This document shows, one piece after another, positions 9,227-20,503 of a stretch of DNA of 64,000 nucleotides. The stretch is from Pseudomonas sp. MPC6 (GTDB lineage: Bacteria; Pseudomonadota; Gammaproteobacteria; Pseudomonadales; Pseudomonadaceae): NCBI RefSeq assembly GCF_006094435.1, contig NZ_CP034783.1, positions 5,483,001 through 5,547,000 on the forward strand, written 5' to 3'. The notes below the pieces were generated by a model that was not told the DNA's origin, ran no database searches, and worked only from the letters and a program-made list of their open reading frames with translations. Each line of letters starts with the position of its first letter. Within the stretch, counting starts at the first letter, position 1. Both the position numbers and the translations under genes were made by a program.

Positions 9227-10387
9227 TCAGCGGCCTTTGAATTGCGCTACGTTGGCAGCGTGGGCCTCGGTTTTCGGCACACCGGCCACCCCCAACCGCT
9301 CCCCGGTCGCCCCATCGAACAACAGCACTTTCGACGGATCGAACTGCAAGGTCAGGGTCTCGCCCACGGCCGGTGCAACGTCCGGCGCCAGGCGGCAGCA
9401 GACCTTGGTGCCGTTGAGATTGACGAACACCAGGGTGTCGGGACCGGTCGGTTCGGTGACCTGGACTTCGGCGCGGATGGTCGGTAAGCCATTCGCTTCG
9501 CTGCCCGCCAGCACGATCTGTTCCGGGCGCATGCCGAGGATCACTTCGCGGTCTTCGAGCCCGGCGTCCTGCATGCCCAACGGCAATTCACAGCGCGCCT
9601 GGCCGCTGTCGAGCAGCGCCACCAGGCGACCTTCCTTGCGCTGCAAACGCAGGGGGATGAAGTTCATCGGCGGCGAGCCGATGAAGCTCGCCACGAACAG
9701 GTTGGCCGGGTTGTTGTAGATGTCTTTCGGCGTGCCGAACTGCTGAATGATTCCGTCCTTCATCACCGCCACCTTGTCGCCCAGGGTCATGGCTTCGATC
9801 TGGTCGTGGGTCACGTAGACCGTGGTGGTCTTCAGGCGCTGGTGCATCAGTTTCATTTCAGTGCGCATCTCGACCCGCAGCTTGGCATCGAGGTTGGACA
9901 GCGGTTCGTCGAACAGGTAAATCTTCGGCCGCCGCGCCAGGGCACGGCCCATCGCCACCCGCTGTTGCTGCCCACCGGAGAGCTGGCCGGGCTTGCGGCT
10001 GAGCAAATGTTCGATCTGCAACAGTTTGGCGACACGAGCGACTTCTGCGTCGATTTCGGCGGCGGGCATTTTGCGAATCTTCAGGCCGAAGGCGATGTTG
10101 TCGCGCACGCTCATCGTCGGGTACAGCGCGTAGGACTGGAACACCATGGCGATGTCACGATCCTTGGGGCTCATGCCGCTGATGTCGGCGTCGTCCACCA
10201 GAATCGCCCCGCCGCTGATGTTTTCCAGGCCGGCGATGCAGTTCATCAGCGTGGATTTACCGCAGCCCGAGGGACCGACCAGGATCAGGAACTCACCGTC
10301 ATCGATCTTCAGTTCGATGTTTTTCAGGGTGTCCGGCAAACCGGCGCCGTAGGTCTTGTTAACGTTGCGTAATTCGAGAGTTGCCAT
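9227..10387 (-). CDS. gtsD: Glucose ABC transporter ATP-binding subunit (MalK/UgpC type)
   Basis: A 386-residue ABC ATPase of the CUT1 family. It shows Walker [10 protein letters not shown] near residue 38, Q-loop FQSYALYP near 83, signature LSGGQQQR near 136, Walker [13 protein letters not shown] near 155, the switch His in YVTHDQ, and a C-terminal MalK-type regulatory OB domain (about 240-370). It powers glucose uptake through GtsB/GtsC with the binding protein GtsA. The start lies 3 bases after the gtsC stop. It is the last gene of gtsABCD. Confidence 0.95.
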   Translation of the reverse strand: MATLELRNVNKTYGAGLPDTLKNIELKIDDGEFLILVGPSGCGKSTLMNCIAGLENISGGAILVDDADISGMSPKDRDIAMVFQSYALYPTMSVRDNIAFGLKIRKMPAAEIDAEVARVAKLLQIEHLLSRKPGQLSGGQQQRVAMGRALARRPKIYLFDEPLSNLDAKLRVEMRTEMKLMHQRLKTTTVYVTHDQIEAMTLGDKVAVMKDGIIQQFGTPKDIYNNPANLFVASFIGSPPMNFIPLRLQRKEGRLVALLDSGQARCELPLGMQDAGLEDREVILGMRPEQIVLAGSEANGLPTIRAEVQVTEPTGPDTLVFVNLNGTKVCCRLAPDVAPAVGETLTLQFDPSKVLLFDGATGERLGVAGVPKTEAHAANVAQFKGR

Positions 10388-10390
10388 GTT

Positions 10391-11236
10391 CTACCCCTTG
10401 ACCGCGCCGGACGTCAGCCCACGCAGGAAATACTTGCCAGCGAATATGTAGACCAGCAGTGTCGGCAGCCCGGCGATCATCGCGGCGGCCATATCAACGT
10501 TGTATTCCTTGGCCCCGGTGCTGGTGTTGACCAGGTTGTTCAGGGCCACGGTAATCGGCTGGGCGTCGCCACTGGCGAAGACCACGCCGAACAGGAAGTC
10601 ATTCCAGATCTGGGTGAACTGCCAGATCAGGCAGACCATCACGATCGGGATCGACATCGGCAGCAGGATCTTCCAGAAAATCGTGAAGAAGCCCGCGCCA
10701 TCCAGGCGTGCAGCCTTGACCAGCGCATCCGGAATGCTCACGTAGTAGTTGCGGAAGAACAGCGTGGTGAACGCCAGGCCGTAGACCACGTGCACCAGCA
10801 CCAGACCGGTGGTGGTATTGGCCAGGCCGAACTTGCCGAGGGTGAACGAGGCCGGCAACAGCACGGTCTGGAACGGCAGGAAGCAGCCGAACAACAACAG
10901 ACCGAAGAACAGTTGCGAACCGCGGAAGCGCCACATCGACAGCACGTAGCCGTTCATTGCACCGATAAAGGTCGAGATCAAAACCGCCGGCACGGTGATT
11001 TTCACCGAGTTCCAGAAGTAGCCGCCGACCACGTCCCAGGCCTTGATCCAGCCGATGCCATCGATCACGGTCGGCCAGCTCAACAGGTTGCCGGTGCGGA
11101 TGTCTTCCGGCGATTTGAAGCTGGTCAGCAGCATCACGATCAGCGGAATCAAATACACCGCCGCCGCCAGCAACAAGGTGGCGTAGATCGCGACTCGGCT
11201 GAAGCTGAGCGCCGGTTTGCCGAGTTGATTAGTCAT
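10391..11236 (-). CDS. gtsC: Glucose ABC transporter permease (MalG type)
   Basis: A 281-residue inner-membrane permease with six predicted helices (the first is near residues 12-34) and the EAA-loop region SIPDALVKAARLDGAG near residue 175, which contacts the ATPase. It belongs to the CUT1 sugar permease family, MalG branch. It overlaps the end of gtsB by 8 bases, so translation is probably coupled. Confidence 0.95.
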   Translation of the reverse strand: MTNQLGKPALSFSRVAIYATLLLAAAVYLIPLIVMLLTSFKSPEDIRTGNLLSWPTVIDGIGWIKAWDVVGGYFWNSVKITVPAVLISTFIGAMNGYVLSMWRFRGSQLFFGLLLFGCFLPFQTVLLPASFTLGKFGLANTTTGLVLVHVVYGLAFTTLFFRNYYVSIPDALVKAARLDGAGFFTIFWKILLPMSIPIVMVCLIWQFTQIWNDFLFGVVFASGDAQPITVALNNLVNTSTGAKEYNVDMAAAMIAGLPTLLVYIFAGKYFLRGLTSGAVKG

Positions 11237-12137
11237 GGCGCTTGCCTCGCAGCTCGGAGTACAGGTACGGCACGAGGATGGTCAGTACGGCACCGAGCAT
11301 CAGCATGGCGCTGGCCGAACCGATGCCCATCTGGCCACGGCTGAAGGTGAAGGAGTACATGAACATCGCGGGCAGGTCGGAGGAGTAGCCGGGACCGCCC
11401 GCGGTCATCGCCGCCACCAGGTCGAAGCTCTTGATCGCAATGTGCGCGAGGATCATGAAGGCGCTGAAGAACACTGGCCGCAGGCTCGGCAACACGATCT
11501 TCAGGTAGATGGTCGGCAGGCTCGCACCGTCGACTTGCGCGGCACGGATGATCGATTGATCGACTCCGCGCAGGCCGGCGAGGAACATCGCCATCACAAA
11601 CCCCGAGGCTTGCCACACGGCAGCAATCACCAGGCAATAGACCACGCGATCCTGATCCACCAGCCAGTCGAGACGGAAGCCTTCCCAGCCCCAGTCACGC
11701 AGCATCTTGTCCAGGCCCAGGCCCGGGTTGAGCAGCCATTTCCACGCGGTACCGGTGACGATCATCGACAGCGCCATCGGGTACAGGTAAACGGTGCGGA
11801 TGAAGCCTTCCTTGCGAATGCGCTGATCCAGCAGCACGGCGAGGAACACCCCCAGCACCAGGCTGATGCCGATGAACATGCCGCCGAAGAGCGCGAGGTT
11901 CTTGCTCGCGACCCACCAGCGATCGTTGTCCATCAGGCGCATGTATTGCTGCAGGCCGACCCACTTGTAGCTCGGCATGAAGCTGGAGTTGGTGAAGGAC
12001 AGAACGAATGTCCAGATGATGTAACCGTAGAAGCCAACCAATACGATCAGCATGCTCGGCGCGAGTACCAACTTGGGTAACCAGCGTTGCAGCGCATCGA
12101 ACGGTGAGGCTTTGCTGAAAACCGCCACAGAGCTCAT
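11229..12137 (-). CDS. gtsB: Glucose ABC transporter permease (MalF type)
   Basis: A 302-residue inner-membrane permease of the CUT1 MalF branch, with helices beginning near residue 22 (APSMLIVLVGFYGYIIW) and the EAA-like loop SIIRAAQVDGASL near 210. The start at 12137 (MSSVAVFSK) is preferred: the frame extends to 12227, but that extension reads through a REPIN, which commonly yields spurious N-termini. It partners with GtsC. Confidence 0.94.
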   Translation of the reverse strand: MSSVAVFSKASPFDALQRWLPKLVLAPSMLIVLVGFYGYIIWTFVLSFTNSSFMPSYKWVGLQQYMRLMDNDRWWVASKNLALFGGMFIGISLVLGVFLAVLLDQRIRKEGFIRTVYLYPMALSMIVTGTAWKWLLNPGLGLDKMLRDWGWEGFRLDWLVDQDRVVYCLVIAAVWQASGFVMAMFLAGLRGVDQSIIRAAQVDGASLPTIYLKIVLPSLRPVFFSAFMILAHIAIKSFDLVAAMTAGGPGYSSDLPAMFMYSFTFSRGQMGIGSASAMLMLGAVLTILVPYLYSELRGKRHD

Positions 12138-12181
12138 CGGGATAATCCAGGTGGAGAAGTGAGGATCGGAGTGCGGTCCCC

Positions 12182-12271
12182 TGTAGGAGCTGGCTTGCCA
12201 GCGAAAGCGGTGGGTCAGTCGATACATGTATTGGCTGATACACCGTCTTCGCTGGCAAGCCAGCTCCTACA
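12182..12271. repeat. REPIN between gtsA and gtsB
   Basis: A TGTAGGAGCTGGCTTGCCAG inverted pair. Its place inside the gts operon means it is transcribed and can fold, so it may set the gtsA:gtsBCD mRNA ratio (inference). Confidence 0.9.
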
Positions 12272-12293
12272 GGGGGTCACTCAGAGTCAGGGA

Positions 12294-13601
12294 TTACTGG
12301 GCGGCCTTGACAGCCGATGCCAGTTGCGCGCTGGCCTTGGCCGGGTCAGCGTTCTTGTCGTTCATGAAGTTGGTGACCACGTCGAAGATCGCGCCCTGCA
12401 CGGCCAGGGAAGTGGCCATGTTGTGCGCCATGCTCGGTTGCAGGCCGCCGGTCTTCTCGTCCGCCAGGAAGTCCTTGGCCGCGGTTTGCGCGCAAGCATC
12501 GAAGCCCAGGCCACTCATGTCGTTGAGCATGTCGGTGCGCACCGGGATCGAGCCTTTGTTGATGCTGAAGACTTTCTGGAAGTCTTTACCCAGAGCGACC
12601 TTGGCCAGGTCTTGCTGGGCGGCGATGTCGCCTTTGCGGTCAGCCTTGAGCTTGAATACGGCCAGCGAGTCGATGTTGTAGGTGAAGGCTTTTTCGGTGC
12701 CCGGGAACGGCACGCATTGGTAGTCCTTGCCCGCGACTTTGTTGGCGGCGGTCCATTCGCTCTTGGCCCAGTCGCCCATCATCTGCATGCCGGCCTTGCC
12801 GTTGATGACATCGGCGGCGGCGATGTTCCAGTCACGACCGGCACGGTTCGGGTCCATGTAGCCGGTGATTTTTTTCAGCTCGGCGAAGGCCTTGGTCATC
12901 TCGGCACCCGAGAGGGTTTTCTGATCCAGGTCGACCAGGGCTTTCTTGTAACCATCGGCGCCCATGACCGAGAGCACCACGTCTTCGAATACGGTGCTGT
13001 CCTGCCAAGGCTGACCACCGTGGGCGAGCGCGATGAAGCCTGCGGCTTTCAGCTTGTCGCCGGCGGCGTAGAACTCTTCGAGGGTGGTCGGCGCTTTTTC
13101 GATTCCGGCTTTCTTGAACACTTGCGGGTTGATCCACAGCCAGTTGACGCGGTGGATGTTCACCGGCACAGCCACGTAGTCGCCGTCGTATTTCACGGTG
13201 TCGGAGACTTTCTTGATCAGCAGGCTGTCCCAGTTCTCCGCTTTGGCAACGTCTTTCAGCGCATCGGTGCTGAGCAGGCCAGTGCTGCCCCACTCCTGGA
13301 TGTCCGGCCCCTTGATCTGGGCGACGCCCGGCGGGTTACCGGCAACGGCGCGGCTCTTGAGGACGGTCATGGCCGTGGAACCGCCACCACCGGCGACTGC
13401 GCCGTCCTTCCAGGTGAAGCCGTCTTTTTCGACTTGAGCCTTGAGCACATCGACCGCTGCCTTTTCACCACCGGAGGTCCACCAGTGAACGACTTCCACC
13501 GAACCTTTGGCGTCAGCGGCAAGGGCACTCAGCGGGAATGCAGAAAGGGGAAGCAGCGAGGCAAGAGAAATGACAGTAGCGAGGCGAGAAATCGCATTCA
13601 T
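12294..13601 (-). CDS. gtsA: Periplasmic glucose-binding protein of the Gts ABC transporter
   Basis: A 435-residue precursor. It has a Sec signal peptide (hydrophobic core [17 protein letters not shown], cleavage after ALA near residue 29) and then an extracellular solute-binding family 1 fold ([19 protein letters not shown]). It delivers glucose to GtsBCD. It is first in the operon gtsA-gtsB-gtsC-gtsD. The leader carries AACAACAA immediately 5' of AAGG, an Hfq/Crc-type site consistent with catabolite control of glucose uptake. Confidence 0.96.
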   Translation of the reverse strand: MNAISRLATVISLASLLPLSAFPLSALAADAKGSVEVVHWWTSGGEKAAVDVLKAQVEKDGFTWKDGAVAGGGGSTAMTVLKSRAVAGNPPGVAQIKGPDIQEWGSTGLLSTDALKDVAKAENWDSLLIKKVSDTVKYDGDYVAVPVNIHRVNWLWINPQVFKKAGIEKAPTTLEEFYAAGDKLKAAGFIALAHGGQPWQDSTVFEDVVLSVMGADGYKKALVDLDQKTLSGAEMTKAFAELKKITGYMDPNRAGRDWNIAAADVINGKAGMQMMGDWAKSEWTAANKVAGKDYQCVPFPGTEKAFTYNIDSLAVFKLKADRKGDIAAQQDLAKVALGKDFQKVFSINKGSIPVRTDMLNDMSGLGFDACAQTAAKDFLADEKTGGLQPSMAHNMATSLAVQGAIFDVVTNFMNDKNADPAKASAQLASAVKAAQ

Positions 13602-13616
13602 CTAGAAGTACCTTTC

Positions 13617-13624
13617 TTGTTGTT
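13617..13624 (-). promoter_or_regulatory. Putative Hfq/Crc CA motif in the gtsA leader
   Basis: The minus strand reads AACAACAA, about 16 bases 5' of the gtsA start and touching the SD. Confidence 0.55.
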
Positions 13625-13717
13625 ATGCATGCAAGTCTGGTGCTTGCGCTGCATGGATTTTAAACAGGAGTCATCCCTTCGCAGGTAACGAAGGGACGCT
13701 CGAATGTCACCACATGG

Positions 13718-14977
13718 TTACACAGGAACGCTCTGGGCCAACTGCCCCAGCGCCGTGGCCATGCTGGGCGCCAGCGGCAGGCGCGGGATCAACACGGCTT
13801 GCCAGGCGTGATACAGGTCGGGTTTGCCGGCCCAGATATCGGCGCTCGGGCGATTTTGCGGATCGAGCTCGTGATACCAGCTGCCGTCTCGGCGGTCGAT
13901 GAAATGACTGTCACAAAACTCCCAGAACACTCGGTACCAGTGTTCGTAGTATTCCTCGCCCGTGCGCTTGAGCAGAGCGCTGGCGGCGGCGCTGGCTTCG
14001 CAATGGGTCCAGTGCAGGCGATGACGAACCACGGGGCGATTGTCCCAGTCGAGGGTGTAGACGATGCCCGGCGCACCGTCGACGCTCCACCCTTGACGAC
14101 AATTGTGCTCGAACAGTTTTTGCGCATCCGTGGCGAGCCAGCCTGGCGCCGGCATCCCGGCCCGGACCCGCGCCGCTTCAAGGTGCAGCAACAGCCGCGC
14201 CCATTCGAAACCGTGGCCGGGCGTGGTGCCGTAGGGGCGGAAACCGTCGGCCGGATTGGCGTGGTTGTATTCGCGCAGCGGCTGCCAGTCGCGGTCGAAA
14301 TGCTCGACCACCAGGTAGTCGTTGGCGGCGGCGTGCGTATGGATAACGCGCTCGACGATGCGCTGGGCGCGGACCAGCCAGCGGTTGTCCCGGGTGACGT
14401 CGGCCAGCGCGAGGAAGGCTTCGGTGGCGTGCATGTTGCTGTTGGCGCCGCGATAGGCTTCCTCGCAGCTGAAGTCGCGGTTGAAGGATTCGCGCACCGC
14501 GCCCTCCTCCTCGCTCCAGAAATGCGTGTCGATGATGTCGATCGCATTAATGAGTAACGCTCGGGCGCCGGGCCGTTGGGCGACTACCGCAGAACTCGCG
14601 GCCAGTGCGACGAAAGCATGCAGGTAGGCGGCTTTGCCGGTGTTGCCGTCGCGGTGTTCCGGGGTGGCGAACCAGCCACCGTGTTCAGCATCGCGCAGCG
14701 GACCGCTGAGGGCTTTGACCCCGTGATCCACCAGCTCGGCAAAACCCGGCAGGCCCTGGATGTGGGCCATGGCGAAACTGTGGGTCATGCGCGCGGTGTT
14801 CATGGTTTCGGCTTGGGCGTTGGCCGGCAGGCGACCCTTTTCATCGAGGTTGCCGAAGCCTTCGGCGAGCGTTGCGGCCTTGGCGAACGCCAGCAGGCGC
14901 AGGCCTTCGGCGGCGAGCCATTGCTGATGGGCCGGTGCGTTGAGCCAACTGCTGAAGGCGGGTTGGAAGGTGTCCAT
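13718..14977 (-). CDS. AGE-family (N-acylglucosamine 2-epimerase-like) epimerase/isomerase
   Basis: A 419-residue (alpha/alpha)6-barrel protein of the AGE / mannose isomerase / cellobiose epimerase superfamily. Visible family features are ARMTHSFAMAHIQG near residue 65, NSNMHATEAFLALADVT near 175, PGHGFEWARLLLHLE near 240, and WTHCEASAAASALLKRTG near 320, with the expected His residues. There is no signal peptide. It lies between the gltRS sensor pair and gtsA, so an aldose-ketose (for example mannose/glucose-fructose) interconversion in sugar catabolism is likely but not shown. An AACAACAAAA motif overlaps its leader. Confidence 0.88.
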   Translation of the reverse strand: MDTFQPAFSSWLNAPAHQQWLAAEGLRLLAFAKAATLAEGFGNLDEKGRLPANAQAETMNTARMTHSFAMAHIQGLPGFAELVDHGVKALSGPLRDAEHGGWFATPEHRDGNTGKAAYLHAFVALAASSAVVAQRPGARALLINAIDIIDTHFWSEEEGAVRESFNRDFSCEEAYRGANSNMHATEAFLALADVTRDNRWLVRAQRIVERVIHTHAAANDYLVVEHFDRDWQPLREYNHANPADGFRPYGTTPGHGFEWARLLLHLEAARVRAGMPAPGWLATDAQKLFEHNCRQGWSVDGAPGIVYTLDWDNRPVVRHRLHWTHCEASAAASALLKRTGEEYYEHWYRVFWEFCDSHFIDRRDGSWYHELDPQNRPSADIWAGKPDLYHAWQAVLIPRLPLAPSMATALGQLAQSVPV

Positions 14978-14990
14978 GGGGTGCCTTTTT

Positions 14991-14998
14991 TTGTTGTT
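14991..14998 (-). promoter_or_regulatory. Putative Hfq/Crc CA motif in the AGE epimerase leader
   Basis: The minus strand reads AACAACAA, followed by a run of A and AGG, 13 to 20 bases 5' of the ATG at 14977. Confidence 0.5.
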
Positions 14999-15132
14999 AT
15001 GACTGGGGGCAGTCTAAACAACGGGCGGTGGCGGGCTTGTAACGAAGGGGGTGGGTTATGTCACCGTTTTGTGACATTTCTCCTGAGAATGAGTTGATTG
15101 ATCTGACGCCGAAGAACGATAACGCGGTGTTG

Positions 15133-16602
15133 CTAATCAACACTGCGAGGCAACTGCAATGTCACCCTTAACCCACCCTCACGCAGATTCTGCAGGCTGA
15201 CCTCGCCCCCATGACTATGGGCAATGTTGCGCGCAATCCCCAACCCCAACCCATACCCCTGCTGCTGCCCCGCCAACCTGAAGTGCGGTTCGAACACCTG
15301 CTCCAGCCGCTGCTCCGGCACCCCTGGCCCCTCATCATCGACATGCAAGACAAACGCGCTGTCATCGTCATCGATGTGCAGGTGCGCGTTCTGCCCATAT
15401 TTCAGGGCATTGTCGATCAGGTTGCCAATGCACCGCTTGAGCGCCAACGGCTTGCCCGGATAAGGCGCCAGTGCCCGACCTTGCTGGGTCACCCGGCCAT
15501 TGCCGTTGGGTGCAAGGTACGGTTCCACCAGGCAATCGAGCACATGGTTGAGGTCCACCGGTTCGATATTCTCGTGAATGTCGGTGTCTTTCACGCATTG
15601 CAGCGCGCCTTTGACCAGCAGCTCCAACTCATCCAGGTCGCGACCGAACTTGGCTTGCAGCTGTTCATCCTCCAGCAGTTCGACCCGCAGCCGCAAGCGG
15701 GTGATCGGCGTGCGCAGGTCATGGGAAATCGCGCTGAACAACTGACTGCGTTCGGTGAGATAACGGCTGATTCGTTCGCGCATCGCGTTGAAGGCACGGC
15801 CCACTTCCACCACTTCACTGCCACCGCCCTCGGCCACCGGTTCGACTTCGGCCCCCAGGGACATATCGCGTGCCGCCCGTGCAAGACGCTTGAGCGGCCG
15901 GCTCTGCCAGTGCACCAGCAGGCCGATGAACAACAACAAAAAACCACTGGTCAGGACGATGAACCAGACCTGTTGCGCCGGCAGCCCCTGCTCTTCAAGG
16001 CTGGTATAGGGCTCGGGCAACAGCGAAGCGATGTACAGCCACTCCCCCGGCGCCATCTGGATCTGGGTGACCAGCACCGGCGGATTGACCGGTTCCAGGG
16101 TCAGCGCGTAATGCGCCCAGGAGCGCGGCAACTCGTCGAGTTTCAGCCCGCCGTTGAAAATCCGCAGGTCTTCGGGGCTGACAAACGTCACCGAGATATC
16201 CGTGTCCTGCCCCAGGGACTGGCGCAGCACTTCATCCACCGCCTTGAGCACCGCCGCCTTGCGCGGGGTGATCGGCAGCAGCTCCATGCCCAAGGGTTTG
16301 TCGTTGAGGGTCACCACGAACCGGGTGCCACCCATGCTGCGCAACTGGTCGAGCACCAGCGGCCGGAACGCCACCGGCAGCGAACGGAAGTAGCTGACGC
16401 TGGCGGTCATCGAATGCGCGAGGCTGCGGGCGCTGGTAACCAGCCCCTCGAGCTGGGTGGCGCGCAGCTGCGAAACCCAGATCACGCTCGACAGCGCCTG
16501 GGCGAACAGCACCGCCAGCAAGGTCAGCAATAACATCCGCCCGAGCAGTGAACGCGGCACGGGCACCTTGGCGGCGAGTTGGCGGAAAAACTCAGTGGCC
16601 AT
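15133..16602 (-). CDS. gltS: Sensor histidine kinase of the glucose-responsive two-component system
   Basis: A 489-residue inner-membrane histidine kinase. It has TM1 near residues 20-40 (LLGRMLLLTLLAVLFAQAL), a periplasmic domain, TM2 near 210-230 (FIVLTSGFLLLFIGLLV), HAMP, HisKA with the phospho-acceptor His in ISHDLRTPITRLR, and HATPase_c (DNALKYG, DEGPGVP, GYGLGLGIARN). It pairs with GltR, whose gene it overlaps by 11 bases; in Pseudomonas this pair controls glucose uptake genes. An alternative start lies at 16617. Neither start has a strong SD, consistent with coupling to gltR. Confidence 0.93.
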   Translation of the reverse strand: MATEFFRQLAAKVPVPRSLLGRMLLLTLLAVLFAQALSSVIWVSQLRATQLEGLVTSARSLAHSMTASVSYFRSLPVAFRPLVLDQLRSMGGTRFVVTLNDKPLGMELLPITPRKAAVLKAVDEVLRQSLGQDTDISVTFVSPEDLRIFNGGLKLDELPRSWAHYALTLEPVNPPVLVTQIQMAPGEWLYIASLLPEPYTSLEEQGLPAQQVWFIVLTSGFLLLFIGLLVHWQSRPLKRLARAARDMSLGAEVEPVAEGGGSEVVEVGRAFNAMRERISRYLTERSQLFSAISHDLRTPITRLRLRVELLEDEQLQAKFGRDLDELELLVKGALQCVKDTDIHENIEPVDLNHVLDCLVEPYLAPNGNGRVTQQGRALAPYPGKPLALKRCIGNLIDNALKYGQNAHLHIDDDDSAFVLHVDDEGPGVPEQRLEQVFEPHFRLAGQQQGYGLGLGIARNIAHSHGGEVSLQNLREGGLRVTLQLPRSVD

Positions 16603-17323
16603 TACTGGCAACCACATTGGCTGCCAGTTGGTAGCCGCTGCCGCGCACGGTACGGATCAGCCGCGGCGGTTTTTCGGTGTCGCGCAGGCGCTGGCGCAGG
16701 CGGCTGACCGCCATGTCGACGATGCGATCCAGGGGCATCAGATCGCGGCCACGGGTGGCATTGCCGATGGTGTCGCGGTCGAGGATTTCCTGAGGGTGAT
16801 CGAGGAACAGCTTCAGCAGGGCGAAATCGGCACCGGAGAGAATCACTTCTTCGCCGTCGATGTGGAACAGCCGATGGCTGACCATGTCCAGGCGCCAGTC
16901 ATCGAAAGCCAGCACTTCACTGCCGGAGCGTTCCTGACCGAACTGCGCGCGGCGCAGCAGCGCCTTGATGCGTGCTTGCAGCTCACGGGGACTGAAGGGT
17001 TTGCCCAGGTAGTCGTCGGCGCCCAGCTCCAGGCCGATGACACGGTCGGCCTCGTCGGAACTGGCGGTGAGCATGATGATCGGCACCTGGGCCTGACGCG
17101 GGTGCTGGCGAATCCAGCGGCACAGACTGAAACCGTCTTCGTCCGGGAGCATCACGTCGAGGATCACCAGGTCGCTCGGCGCCTCGTTCATCGCCTGGCG
17201 AAAGCCGGCACCGTCGGGCGTGGTCCGGACCTGGAAACCGGCGCGGGTCAGGTAGGTGTCCAGCAACTCGCGTATCTCTTGATCGTCATCGACCAACAAA
17301 ATCGACTTGTTGACTGAGCTCAC
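16592..17323 (-). CDS. gltR: OmpR-family response regulator of glucose transport
   Basis: A 243-residue response regulator. The receiver domain (1-120) has acidic DDD near residue 13, the phospho-acceptor Asp in DLVILDVMLPDEDGF near 55, and the Lys in LGKPFSPRE near 107. A winged-helix Trans_reg_C domain (about 150-235) contains DRIVDMAVSRLRQRL and GSGYQLA. It is expected to control the adjacent gts-oprB genes. It lies downstream of edd-glk, separated by a REPIN, so it probably has its own promoter. Confidence 0.95.
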   Translation of the reverse strand: MSSVNKSILLVDDDQEIRELLDTYLTRAGFQVRTTPDGAGFRQAMNEAPSDLVILDVMLPDEDGFSLCRWIRQHPRQAQVPIIMLTASSDEADRVIGLELGADDYLGKPFSPRELQARIKALLRRAQFGQERSGSEVLAFDDWRLDMVSHRLFHIDGEEVILSGADFALLKLFLDHPQEILDRDTIGNATRGRDLMPLDRIVDMAVSRLRQRLRDTEKPPRLIRTVRGSGYQLAANVVASNGH

Positions 17324-17397
17324 TGGAGGCGTCCTTGTTATTTGAGTTGGGACGGATTATGCCTGATGCACCGTTTTTACAAACACCGCAGAAACAA

Positions 17398-17487
17398 TGT
17401 GGGAGCGGGCTTGCTCGCGAAGGCGGACTGACATCCAGCACAGATGTCGCCTCATACACCGCATTCGCGAGCAAGCCCGCTCCCACA
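17398..17487. repeat. REPIN between glk and gltR
   Basis: A TGTGGGAGCGGGCTTGCTCG inverted pair, the second REP stem type seen in this window. Confidence 0.9.
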
Positions 17488-17500
17488 TTTTGATCGCATT

Positions 17501-18456
17501 TCAGGCCGGGATGGATTGCTCCAGCGCTACCCCTGCGCCCATCAGCCCCGAATACGGCGCCGTCACCAGCCACACCGGAATGCCCTTGAAGTAATCGCTC
17601 ATGCAGCCCTTGTCGGCAAAGCACCGGGCGAAACCGCTTTCGATGAAGAAGTCGGCAAACCGCGGAATCACCCCACCCACGATGTACACGCCACCGCGTG
17701 CACCGGTGGTCAGCACGTTGTTGCCGGCCACACGACCGAGCCAGCAGCAGAACTGTTCAAGCACTTCCAGGGCAATCGGATCACCCGCCAGCCCGGCTGC
17801 CGTAATCGATTCCGGGGTATCGAGCACGGCCTCGTGGCCGTCTACCGCACAGATCGCCCGATAGACCCGCGGCAAGCCACTGCCGCTCAATGCGGTTTCA
17901 GCGCTGACATGGCCGATCTCGTTGAAGATGTGCTGCCACAGCTGGGTTTCGCGCAGGCTGCTCAGGGGCAAATCGACGTGACCGCCCTCCCCCGGCAATG
18001 CGGCGAATCGGCCTTCACCCAGGTCCAGCAAGGTACCGACACCCAGGCCAGTGCCGGGGCCGATCACTACCGCGGGGCGCAAAGGTTCCGGGGTACCTTC
18101 GCAGACCACCCGGAACTCGTCCGGCTGCAAGCGGGTCATGCCCAACGCCATGGCCGAGAAATCGTTGACCAGCAGCAGTTGGTCCACCTGCAACTGCTGG
18201 CAGAACCCCTGGCGACTGAGCCGCCAGTGATTGTTGGTGAACTTGAATTCATCGCCGCTGACCGGGCCCGCCACCGACAGGCACACCGAACCGAGCGAAC
18301 CCGGCGCCAGGCCGAGTCCGCCCAGGTAGAGGCTGATCGCCTCTTCGGGGCTGGCGTGATCTGCCGTCGCCAGCACCTGGATCGACTCCAGTTGCTGGTT
18401 TTTCCACAACGCGAAACGTGCGTTGGTCCCACCGATGTCACCGACCAAAGCCAGTT

Positions 18457-18460
<4 letters not shown>
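17501..18460 (-). CDS. glk: Glucokinase
   Basis: A 319-residue bacterial glucokinase (ROK-unrelated Glk family) that phosphorylates cytosolic glucose to glucose 6-phosphate. It has the N-terminal phosphate motif [23 protein letters not shown] near residue 66, [12 protein letters not shown] with the catalytic Asp near 97, GPGTGLGVG near 130, and LPGEGGHVD near 155. Its ATG overlaps the edd stop by 4 bases (ATGA), so edd and glk are translationally coupled. Confidence 0.97.
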
Positions 18461-20283
<1,823 letters not shown>

Positions 20284-20403
20284 GTGTAGAACTCCAGGCT
20301 AACGGATGTGGCGACCTGATTGTCTATGCTGAACAAGGGCCGTTGTGTTTGGGATGACAGACGGTTTTCTTGATCGGTCGGACCAGTTGATTCAGGTCAC
20401 TCG

Positions 20404-20418
20404 TTGTAGATTGAACAA
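20404..20418. promoter_or_regulatory. HexR operator in the edd/gap intergenic region
   Basis: TTGT-AGATTGA-ACAA is an exact TTGT-N7-ACAA match to the published Pseudomonas HexR consensus. It lies 86 bases upstream of gap and 121 upstream of edd, so one site could serve both directions. Confidence 0.8.
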
Positions 20419-20503
20419 AATATTGCCATTAAAAAGGCTTGTTTTCTATTTTTATGCGAATAATCTTGTAATTCCAACAACAAAACGACGGCGGCCCTGT
20501 TAA

